Virus record (IMG/VR): IMGVR_UViG_3300042992_000235
Span: 1-23,860 of that record
DNA: 23,860 nt
From: a virus
Strand: one strand, 5' to 3'
Shown here in pieces: positions 5,527-11,300 of the stretch. Below the pieces are notes generated by a model. It did not search any database. It saw nothing but the letters and a program-made list of their open reading frames with translations, and had not been told where the DNA came from. The translations under genes and the position numbers were made by a program. Numbering within the stretch: position 1 is the stretch's first letter; each line of letters starts with the position of its first letter.

Positions 5527-5792
5527 GCGTAATCGTAATTACCCATTAACTCGTAGGCTTGATGGTCAAGGTTAGCGATTACCCGCTTAACCATGTTCTG
5601 TTGCTTGCTCGTGGTCACACTGTACTTATTCAAGTTCACGTACCACGTATCCTCTATCTGGCTATATCGTGCTATCTCCGTGTCGTAGGAGTAGACTCTA
5701 TACCATTCGTGCTCTCTCGTGGCTCTCATACTATGCCCGTGCTTGAAAGGCTCTAGTATCTCCAGCGCTTGCTCTACTTCTTTATAGTTCAT
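5523..5792 (-). CDS. Hypothetical protein, 89 residues
   Basis: It starts MNYKEVEQALEILEPFKHGH. The middle (WYRVYSYDTEIARYSQIEDTWYVNL) looks like an antiparallel sheet, and the C-terminal third is helical (TTSKQQNMVKRVIANL). GGAGG precedes the ATG, which overlaps the upstream stop (ATGA). I do not recognise the family. Confidence 0.75.
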   Translation of the reverse strand: MNYKEVEQALEILEPFKHGHSMRATREHEWYRVYSYDTEIARYSQIEDTWYVNLNKYSVTTSKQQNMVKRVIANLDHQAYELMGNYDYA

Positions 5793-5938
5793 TGTACCTC
5801 CATTATATCTTGCTCGTCAGATACCGAGAGTCCCACTAGTGAGCCAAACTCGCTTATCACTTTCGCTAGTATCTCGTCAGGTAGGCTAGTCTCATCCGCC
5901 CATTCTGTCAAGAGTTGCTTGACTTGCTCCCTATCCAT
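5789..5938 (-). CDS. Acidic mini-protein, 49 residues
   Basis: The start at 5938 (MDREQVKQLLTEWADE) is fixed by GGAGGCAAC immediately before it; a longer reading from 6019 has no such site and would overlap the 5949-6257 gene. It is acidic and helical. The stop overlaps the next start (ATGA). Function unknown. Confidence 0.65.
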   Translation of the reverse strand: MDREQVKQLLTEWADETSLPDEILAKVISEFGSLVGLSVSDEQDIMEVQ

Positions 5939-5948
5939 GTTGCCTCCG

Positions 5949-6257
5949 TTAGTTGTATTGCTCCACGTGTCGGACACTATCCAAATAGGCTCGTGTCTTG
6001 TCTGCTCGCTCACGCTCATGCTCCCGTTGTAATTGGCGCATCAGTTGGGCTTGCTCTAGTCGTAATCTCGCTTGCTCTCGTTGTGGGTCAACCTGACTAG
6101 GCTTAGGCTTGCGCTTGCGTGCTCGCTCGCCCTGTGCAGGGTAGTAGCCGTCCAATGAGTTGGCACTACGTAATCCGTACGCTCTACGTGGCTTGTAGTA
6201 CAAGTCCAGTTCGTAAACCGTTGGAGTACCTGACCCGTATATGCTACGGGTATCCAT
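5949..6257 (-). CDS. First gene of the left operon: basic coiled-coil protein, 102 residues
   Basis: This is the most promoter-proximal gene of the leftward operon. Its N-terminus is Tyr-rich (TVYELDLYYKPRRAYGLR), followed by a strongly basic linker (GERARKRKPKPSQ) and a long charged helix rich in Arg, Glu and Gln (REQARLRLEQAQLMRQLQRE). This could bind nucleic acid or form a coiled coil. First-transcribed phage genes often take over the host, but nothing here proves that. The ribosome binding site is weak (AAAGG or AAGTGA). Confidence 0.75.
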   Translation of the reverse strand: MDTRSIYGSGTPTVYELDLYYKPRRAYGLRSANSLDGYYPAQGERARKRKPKPSQVDPQREQARLRLEQAQLMRQLQREHERERADKTRAYLDSVRHVEQYN

Positions 6258-6297
6258 TGTCTATCACTTACCTTTCATCTAGTCCGATATTACCGTG

Positions 6298-6338
6298 TCT
6301 TACTTTGTCTTACATTCTTACTATATCTTACTTTGTCT
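6298..6338. repeat. 13-bp direct repeat pair at promoter P4 (candidate operator)
   Basis: TCTTACTTTGTCT occurs at 6298-6310 and 6326-6338 on the plus strand. The right copy fills most of the spacer of promoter P4, and the left copy lies just downstream of its predicted start. That is a typical placement for repressor sites. Confidence 0.6.
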
Positions 6339-6348
6339 AACTTGTCAA
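6320..6348 (-). promoter_or_regulatory. Leftward promoter P4
   Basis: On the minus strand, TTGACA (6348-6343), a 17-bp spacer and TATAGT (6325-6320). The predicted start is near 6313, giving a leader of about 55 bases before the first gene. Confidence 0.75.
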
Positions 6349-6438
6349 GTAACAGAATCTTAAAGCGTTAGAGTTATCTCTCATCCCTTGGACTGCTACT
6401 AAGAGCCTAACCCGATACCTTTATTCTGTTATGTCTTA

Positions 6439-6467
6439 ACCTTATCAAACTATCTCTAGTCTGTCAA
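6439..6467 (-). promoter_or_regulatory. Leftward promoter P3
   Basis: On the minus strand, TTGACA (6467-6462), a 17-bp spacer ending TTGA (extended -10) and TAAGGT (6444-6439), the same -10 element as at 4453. Confidence 0.65.
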
Positions 6468-6522
6468 GTTCTTAAGTCTCTGGCGTGTCGGCTAACCTTC
6501 ACTCTTTCAACTTAATAAACCT

Positions 6523-6551
6523 AGACTATCACACCTTTGAAACCTTGTCAA
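6523..6551 (-). promoter_or_regulatory. Leftward promoter P2
   Basis: On the minus strand, TTGACA (6551-6546), a 17-bp spacer ending GGTGTGA (extended -10) and TAGTCT (6528-6523). The GGTGTGATA string around the -10 is shared with P1. Confidence 0.65.
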
Positions 6552-6561
6552 GTTTATTTGG

Positions 6562-6587
6562 TAACGAATTGATAACGAAATATAACG
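6562..6587. repeat. Three phased TAACG motifs
   Basis: TAACG begins at 6562, 6573 and 6583, which is 11 and 10 bp apart, so all copies face one side of the helix. The cluster lies between the start of P1 and the -35 of P2. Related pairs occur at 6647-6663 and 6954-6970. Confidence 0.55.
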
Positions 6588-6607
6588 GGGTCAATTTGTG
6601 GTGGCGC

Positions 6608-6636
6608 ATTATATCACACCATCAAGCCATTGTCAA
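6608..6636 (-). promoter_or_regulatory. Leftward promoter P1 (perfect consensus)
   Basis: On the minus strand, TTGACA (6636-6631), a 17-bp spacer ending TGA (extended -10) and TATAAT (6613-6608). All twelve core bases match the sigma70 consensus at optimal spacing, so this should be a very strong promoter. Confidence 0.85.
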
Positions 6637-6646
6637 GGGTGACACG

Positions 6647-6663
6647 ATAACAATTTAGTAACG
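6647..6663. repeat. 17-bp repeat ATAACAATTTRGTAACG, copy 1
   Basis: ATAACAATTTAGTAACG contains two TAACR motifs 11 bp apart. A copy with one mismatch lies at 6954-6970. This copy is just upstream of promoter P1, the other just upstream of the rightward promoter. Confidence 0.6.
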
Positions 6664-6669
6664 GGTAGA

Positions 6670-6678
6670 CTGTCCACA
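6670..6678 (+). other. Outlying DnaA-box-like site
   Basis: CTGTCCACA differs by one base from TTGTCCACA, the box preferred by actinobacterial DnaA. It lies on the far side of the iterons from the main box cluster. Confidence 0.4.
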
Positions 6679-6696
6679 CTCTCAAACTAGTACAAC

Positions 6697-6756
6697 TTTC
6701 AACTATTGAATTTTCAACAGTTTAAATTTCAATAGTTTAATTTTCAACTATCCCCT
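6697..6756. repeat. Four tandem 15-bp iterons
   Basis: Units start at 6697, 6712, 6727 and 6742, an exact 15-bp period: TTTCAACTATTGAAT, TTTCAACAGTTTAAA, TTTCAATAGTTTAAT and TTTCAACTATCCCCT (the last degenerates at its 3' end). The region is very AT-rich. The spacing and the DnaA boxes that follow suggest an origin of replication. Confidence 0.75.
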
Positions 6757-6782
6757 AGGGGTGTGGAGGGGGTGTATCCAAT

Positions 6783-6824
6783 CCGTCCACAACTTATACA
6801 CACCTGTGGATAACCTGTGGAAAA
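6783..6824. other. DnaA-box cluster, candidate replication origin
   Basis: Four 9-mers begin exactly 11 bp apart. CCGTCCACA (6783, two mismatches to TTGTCCACA) and TTATACACA (6794, matches TTATNCACA) are on the plus strand. TTATCCACA (6813-6805, perfect) and TTTTCCACA (6824-6816, one mismatch) are on the minus strand. One box per helical turn and opposed pairs suit cooperative DnaA loading. An AT-rich stretch (6852-6900) that could unwind lies to the right. This implies host DnaA may help start phage replication. Confidence 0.72.
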
Positions 6825-6953
6825 CGTATGACCCGCCCCAACCGAATCAGCCGATGTAATATCTATATAGACTCCCATCAAATATTTTTTTCAGTATTTT
6901 GGTAATAGGCACACAACTAAAACCCATTGGAATAAGGACTTTAAAAATAGTTT

Positions 6954-6970
6954 ATAACAATTTGGTAACG
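6954..6970. repeat. 17-bp repeat ATAACAATTTRGTAACG, copy 2
   Basis: ATAACAATTTGGTAACG is the partner of 6647-6663 (one mismatch). It ends 16 bp before the -35 of the rightward promoter, a position where an activator could contact RNA polymerase. Confidence 0.6.
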
Positions 6971-6974
6971 AAAC

Positions 6975-6993
6975 GTTACAGTCCCTTTGTAAC
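6975..6993. promoter_or_regulatory. Inverted repeat over the rightward -35 (candidate operator)
   Basis: GTTACA (6975-6980), seven bases, TGTAAC (6988-6993) form a dyad suited to a dimeric regulator. It overlaps the -35 hexamer TTGTAA (6987-6992). Confidence 0.55.
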
Positions 6994-7015
6994 AGGGTTA
7001 GTATATATGTAGGAT
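6987..7015 (+). promoter_or_regulatory. Rightward promoter of the virion operon
   Basis: TTGTAA (6987-6992), 17 bp, TAGGAT (7010-7015), each hexamer matching four of six consensus bases. The predicted start is near 7022, immediately before the hairpin array. Its weakness compared with the leftward promoters, and the dyad over its -35, suggest regulated late transcription. Confidence 0.6.
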
Positions 7016-7020
7016 AAAAT

Positions 7021-7130
7021 AACATAAGTGCGCTTTGGCGCACACAACCTAATGGCAGCCTTTTGTGGCTGCCTAACATAACCTAAAGCAGCCCTTTGGG
7101 GGCTGCTATTATGAGCGCCTTTCGGCGCTC
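7021..7130 (+). promoter_or_regulatory. 5' leader with four tandem GC-rich hairpins
   Basis: After AACATAA (7021-7027) come four perfect stems: GTGCGC/GCGCAC (7028-7043, loop TTTG), GGCAGCC/GGCTGCC (7054-7073, loop TTTTGT), AGCAGCCC/GGGCTGCT (7087-7107, loop TTTGG) and GAGCGCC/GGCGCTC (7113-7130, loop TTTC). The stem sequences differ but the T-rich loops are alike. AACATAA recurs at 7075-7081. No clear T-run follows the stems. The array begins within a few bases of the predicted transcript 5' end. The same arrangement with two hairpins occurs at 1205-1258 on the other strand. Confidence 0.78.
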
Positions 7131-7167
7131 TTATATTAAGTTCTTTATATCATTTTATTTAGACATG

Positions 7168-7188
7168 ATTTAGCGGTGGATGCTAAAT
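7168..7188 (+). promoter_or_regulatory. Fifth leader hairpin
   Basis: ATTTAGC/GCTAAAT with loop GGTGGAT lies 25 bases before the start codon at 7214, in an AT-rich part of the same leader. It is weaker than the GC-rich stems and might affect translation of the first virion gene. Confidence 0.4.
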
Positions 7189-7213
7189 TAAATTACACCA
7201 ATTAGGAGAGCCA

Positions 7214-7603
7214 ATGGCTGTCGCACCAAAGAAGACCACCAAGCCTAAGGCTGTTGCTAAGCCGAAGTCTAGCACCACCGTAAAACCAGTTACCCGTGGT
7301 GGACCTGGCGCTGGTGGAAAGAACGTATCCAAAGGGGCACGTAACCCAACAAGCACAGACAAGGCATTTAAAGCCCACAAGAAGGCTATTGAAAATGCCC
7401 GTGCAACATACGATGGTCTAAAGCGTGCTCAAACGTCAGACCCACTTGGAAGAGTTCTAAAGGGTGGCTTTGGAAAGTACGACAAAAAGTTCAAAGAACT
7501 AGATGCAGTTTTTCAAAAACTAACCAAAGATGACAACTACTTTCAAAGTTCTGGATATGCGTCTGGCTATGGTAATGGTCTAACAAAGAAACCAAAAAAG
7601 TAA
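7214..7603 (+). CDS. Lys-rich basic protein upstream of terminase, 129 residues
   Basis: The first 45 residues are low complexity and basic (PKKTTKPKAVAKPKSS), like histone H1 or the tail of actinobacterial HupB. The rest is a basic helical domain (FKAHKKAIENARATYDGLKR) ending in a Gly/Tyr and Lys-rich tail. AGGAG lies six bases before the ATG. It is the first gene of the virion operon and sits where a small terminase subunit is often found, but I see no typical small-terminase fold. A DNA-binding packaging or virion protein is the best guess, by position and charge only. Confidence 0.8.
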   Translation: MAVAPKKTTKPKAVAKPKSSTTVKPVTRGGPGAGGKNVSKGARNPTSTDKAFKAHKKAIENARATYDGLKRAQTSDPLGRVLKGGFGKYDKKFKELDAVFQKLTKDDNYFQSSGYASGYGNGLTKKPKK

Positions 7604-7626
7604 GTAACCAGATAGGATAACTTCAT

Positions 7627-9513
7627 ATGGCAGCCAAAGGCGGTGCAGAGCACCATAATGTGGTACGCCTTAGAGAAGACAAGTCCAAGGTTATAGCCCA
7701 CGTAGAGACTGGCATTGAGGTGCGAGCCGCTATTGCCATGGTCGGTCGCAAGCCCGATGTTCTAAAGAAGTGGCTCACAGACCCTGTGTTCGCCAAAGAT
7801 TTAGAGATAGCCCGAACTGCTGGCTCAGACCTAATGAAGGTCACCCTGGGAAGTGAGAACGGCAAGAACATAGACTTCGCCACGTTCTCCAAAGAGTTCT
7901 TAGGTAACGAAGTATTCCCTCACCAGCAGGACTGGATTGACGTTCTGGAGGGAAGGGAGCCTAGTTGGCTCCATCCAGCCATGTCCTATGAAAAGGGCAA
8001 CAAGAACCGTATCTTAATTAATGTGCCACCTGAGCACGCCAAATCCACCGTAATCACCGTAGGCTATAGCACCTATCGCATTGCTATGGATTCCAACGTG
8101 CGTATCATTGTGGTGTCTAAGACTTTAAATAAAGCCCGTGAGTTCGTCTACTCCATCAAGCAGCGACTTAGCCATCCACGTTATGCCAAGTTGCAGCAGG
8201 TCTATGGACCATCTGGTGGTTGGAAAGAAGACTCTGACACCTGGAAGACCGATACGGTCTACCTAGGTCAAGAAGCCCGTGACTCATCCGAAAAGGACCC
8301 TACGCTTCAGGCGCTAGGTATTGGTGGTCAGATTTACGGTGCCCGTGCTGACCTGATTATTCTAGATGACGTTATCACTACTGCCAATGCCCACGAGTGG
8401 GAGAAGCAGTTAGAGTGGCTTCAGAAGGAAGTAATCACCCGTCTGGGTAAAAACGGTAAACTACTTATCGTAGGCACCCGTATCGGAGCGGTAGATTTAT
8501 ACCGAGAACTTCGTAACCCAGAGCACTGGTCTGGTGGCGTTAGCCCGTTTACACGCCTGGCTATGCCAGCCGCACTTGAAATTGACGATGACCCTAAGAA
8601 GTGGGTTACTCTCTGGGAGCGCTCAGACCGTCCTTGGGACGGCGATGATGACGCTGTACCAGACGAAGATGGTTACTACCAGAAGTGGGATGGACCAGCA
8701 CTTTTTGCAAGACGTAGCGAGGTAACAGCCTCAACATGGGCTTTAGTTTACCAGCAACAGGATATTGACGATGACGCAATTTTTAACCCAACGATTGTTA
8801 ATGCCTGTGTTAACCGTATGCGTAAGCCTGGTCCTCTCCGCATGGGAGCGCCTGGACATCCACGAGACGGACAATGGGTAACCCTTATTGGTATGGACCC
8901 TGCTATGGCAGGAAAGACTGCGTTAGTTGTTTATGCGATTGACCGTCAGTCTGGTAAGCGTCTAGTCCTAGATGCCTACAATATGTCAGACCCAACACCT
9001 GGCAAGATTCGTGCAATCATTGAAGACTGGATTAACACCTACCGCCCAGTAGAACTGCGTATTGAAATCAACGCCCACCAGAAGATGTACGAGGTGGACG
9101 AAGAGTTCCGCCAGTACCTGGCTAATAAGGGTGTAAGGTTCTCCAGTCACTTCACTGGCAAGAACAAGTGGGACACCGACTTCGGTGTGGCTGCTATGCA
9201 GGGCTTGTTTGGTACCATGACAAGCAACAAGCACAACCGAGATAATCTCATTGAACTACCAGACCCTCAGTACCACGAGGGTATCAAGGCTCTAATCAAT
9301 CAGTTGATTACTTGGAAGCCTGGAACTCGTAACCCTACAGACGTTGTAATGGCTCTGTGGTTCTGCGAGATTAAAGCCAAAGAAATGATTCAGCACTCTG
9401 GGAATCAAATCTGGCACGCAACTAGCCGCTTTGTTACTCAACGACAGATGGCACAGCAAGCAGTTGTTAATCTTGACGATTTAGCAATGGAACAATTTAC
9501 AACTTATCTTTAA
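7627..9513 (+). CDS. terL: Terminase large subunit with N-terminal helix-turn-helix-like segment
   Basis: This 628-residue packaging motor pumps DNA into proheads and cuts it. A Walker A-type loop VPPEHAKST is at residues 133-141, a Walker B ADLIILDD ends at Asp247/Asp248, and LLIVGTR (279-285) is the coupling motif. The RNase H-like nuclease has Asp424 (IGMDPAM), Glu480 (LRIEINAHQK) and Asp572 (TDVVMALWF) as probable metal ligands. Residues about 20-62 (ETGIEVRAAIAMVGRKPDVL, then KKWLTDPVFAKDLE) look like a helix-turn-helix of the type used by small terminases, so DNA recognition may be built in. It is followed nine bases later by the portal gene. Confidence 0.95.
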   Translation: MAAKGGAEHHNVVRLREDKSKVIAHVETGIEVRAAIAMVGRKPDVLKKWLTDPVFAKDLEIARTAGSDLMKVTLGSENGKNIDFATFSKEFLGNEVFPHQQDWIDVLEGREPSWLHPAMSYEKGNKNRILINVPPEHAKSTVITVGYSTYRIAMDSNVRIIVVSKTLNKAREFVYSIKQRLSHPRYAKLQQVYGPSGGWKEDSDTWKTDTVYLGQEARDSSEKDPTLQALGIGGQIYGARADLIILDDVITTANAHEWEKQLEWLQKEVITRLGKNGKLLIVGTRIGAVDLYRELRNPEHWSGGVSPFTRLAMPAALEIDDDPKKWVTLWERSDRPWDGDDDAVPDEDGYYQKWDGPALFARRSEVTASTWALVYQQQDIDDDAIFNPTIVNACVNRMRKPGPLRMGAPGHPRDGQWVTLIGMDPAMAGKTALVVYAIDRQSGKRLVLDAYNMSDPTPGKIRAIIEDWINTYRPVELRIEINAHQKMYEVDEEFRQYLANKGVRFSSHFTGKNKWDTDFGVAAMQGLFGTMTSNKHNRDNLIELPDPQYHEGIKALINQLITWKPGTRNPTDVVMALWFCEIKAKEMIQHSGNQIWHATSRFVTQRQMAQQAVVNLDDLAMEQFTTYL

Positions 9514-9521
9514 GGATATTC

Positions 9522-11300
9522 ATGGCACTCTCAATGGAACAGGTCGCTGACAAGGTACTTTACCTACGCCAGCGATACTCAGTACGTGACCAGCGTATGG
9601 CTGATATCACTGCTGTACGCCGTGGTGACATGGTATCGGTATACCCAGACATGTTCCCTGAGGGCATGAACAAGCCAATGATTGCCAACTTCGTTGACGT
9701 TGTTGCTCGTGACTTGGCTGAGGTCCTAGCACCTCTACCTTCGTTTAATTGTCAGACACCTGACGTAACATCTGACAGGGCAAAGAAGAACGCTAACTTG
9801 CGTTCTATGATTGTCAACAACTACGTTGAATATTCTGGGTTACAAACCCAGATGTATACAGGCGCAGATTGGTATAATACCTATGCCTTCCTGCCGTTTG
9901 TTGTAGAGCCTGACTTTGAGGCTCGTATGCCACGCATTCGTGTAGAAAACCCATTGGGTGCTTACCCAGAATATGACCGCTACGGACGATGTGTTTCATA
10001 TAGCAAGCGTTACCTTAAGTCCATTGGAGAACTACTTGTAGAGTTCCCAGAGTACGAACGCCAAATCCTTGGTGGAGATGACCGCAGAGACATTGACCTC
10101 GGCACTCTACTTGATTTGATTCGCTACGAGGACAAAGACCAAGTAATCCTGTTCCTCCCACAGCGAGGAAACCTTCCTCTGCGCAAGGCAAAGAACCCAC
10201 TAGGTAAACTAAGTGTGCGTATTGCCAAGCGTCCAGGCATTGACACCGAAGACCCACGTGGTCAGTTTGATGATGTCATCTGGGCACAGATTGCTCGTGC
10301 TCGCTTTAGCCTTCTTGCCATGGATGCTGCTGAGAAATCAGTTAATGCACCTATGGTTGTACCACAGGACATGCAAGAGTTTGCGTTTGGTCCTGATGCA
10401 GTCATGCGTACTGCCAACCCACAGGGTGTTCGCCGTGTTGGTCTAGAGATTCCAATGGGCGCATTCCAAGAACAACAGATTCTTGAGCAAGAAATGCGCA
10501 TGGGTGCTCGTTACCCAGAAGGTCGCTCAGGAAACATCAATGCATCCGTAATTACGGGTTCTGGTGTTCAGGCACTTCTTGGTGGCTTTGATTCCCAAAT
10601 CAAGGCTGGTCAACAAATCCTTGCAGAAACATTGCAGGATGTCATGGCACTAGCCATGGAAATGGACGAGAAGTTGTTCCCTGGCGAGAAGTCAACACAG
10701 ATGACTTACAACGGTGCTCCGTACGTTTTGAAGTACAGCCCAGAAAAAGACATCAAGGAAGATTACAGCGTACAGGTACGCTACGGTCTGATGTCAGGAC
10801 TTGACCCATCACGTGCCCTTATCTTCAGCCTTCAGGCACTACAGGCAAACCTAATCTCACAAGAGTTTGTAATGCAGGAACTACCTTGGAACGTAAACGT
10901 ATCTAAAGAAATTGAACGCATTGACATTGAAAAGATGCGTAACGCATTAATGGGTGCGCTAAGCGCAACATCCCAAGCCATTCCACAGATGGCTGCTCAG
11001 GGACAAGACCCATCAGATATCGTAATGAAGATTGCTCAAACCATTGATAGTCGCCGTAGTGGTAAGAGCGTTGAAGATGCTGTAATGGAAGTATTCAAGA
11101 AACCAGAACAGCCAGAACCAGCAGTAGAAGAACAGACTCCTGAGAGCCTACTTGAACAAATGGCTGCTGGTCCACAAGCAGCCCCAGGCGAGGGTGCTCC
11201 AGTTGAAGCACAAGGACCCGAACCTATGGGTGGTGCTCCTGTAGCAGCATCCCCTGGGGCACCTACCATTCAGGATATCCTAGCGCAACTAGGTGGATAA
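9522..11300 (+). CDS. Portal protein
   Basis: This 592-residue protein is the dodecameric ring at the capsid vertex through which DNA passes. The family is recognised from its place after the large terminase, its length, and its body (LYLRQRYSVRDQRMADI, FVDVVARDLAEVLAPLP, RVENPLGAYPEYD, then a long helical region with IDIEKMRNALMGAL). The last about 65 residues are Pro/Glu/Ala-rich and probably disordered. AAGGA overlaps the terL stop. It is coupled to the next gene by TAATG. Confidence 0.9.
   Translation: MALSMEQVADKVLYLRQRYSVRDQRMADITAVRRGDMVSVYPDMFPEGMNKPMIANFVDVVARDLAEVLAPLPSFNCQTPDVTSDRAKKNANLRSMIVNNYVEYSGLQTQMYTGADWYNTYAFLPFVVEPDFEARMPRIRVENPLGAYPEYDRYGRCVSYSKRYLKSIGELLVEFPEYERQILGGDDRRDIDLGTLLDLIRYEDKDQVILFLPQRGNLPLRKAKNPLGKLSVRIAKRPGIDTEDPRGQFDDVIWAQIARARFSLLAMDAAEKSVNAPMVVPQDMQEFAFGPDAVMRTANPQGVRRVGLEIPMGAFQEQQILEQEMRMGARYPEGRSGNINASVITGSGVQALLGGFDSQIKAGQQILAETLQDVMALAMEMDEKLFPGEKSTQMTYNGAPYVLKYSPEKDIKEDYSVQVRYGLMSGLDPSRALIFSLQALQANLISQEFVMQELPWNVNVSKEIERIDIEKMRNALMGALSATSQAIPQMAAQGQDPSDIVMKIAQTIDSRRSGKSVEDAVMEVFKKPEQPEPAVEEQTPESLLEQMAAGPQAAPGEGAPVEAQGPEPMGGAPVAASPGAPTIQDILAQLGG

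Noticed and set aside
5884-5911. TTGACA-like promoter inside the 5789-5938 gene
   Set aside because: The -10 candidate (TAGCCT) is poor and lies within coding sequence; the coupled downstream gene needs no separate promoter.
1290-6340. Many plus-strand ORFs of 60-110 residues opposite the early operon
   Set aside because: They lie opposite better-supported minus-strand genes, lack ribosome binding sites, and have odd Ser/Leu/Cys-rich compositions typical of antisense frames.
6752-6761. CCCCTAGGGG palindrome after the iterons as a terminator or att site
   Set aside because: It is a ten-base palindrome with no loop or T-run, and no integrase is in view, so no role can be supported.
6891-7079. 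Minus-strand 62-residue ORF in the control region
   Set aside because: It runs through the rightward promoter, the repeats and two hairpins, with no ribosome binding site.
7028-7130. CRISPR-like array
   Set aside because: The stem sequences all differ and there are no constant repeats or unique spacers. It is an RNA hairpin array.
6258-7213. tRNA or riboswitch in the control region
   Set aside because: I looked for a cloverleaf with a T-loop GTTCRA and an acceptor stem and saw none. The structure present is explained by promoters, repeats and simple hairpins.
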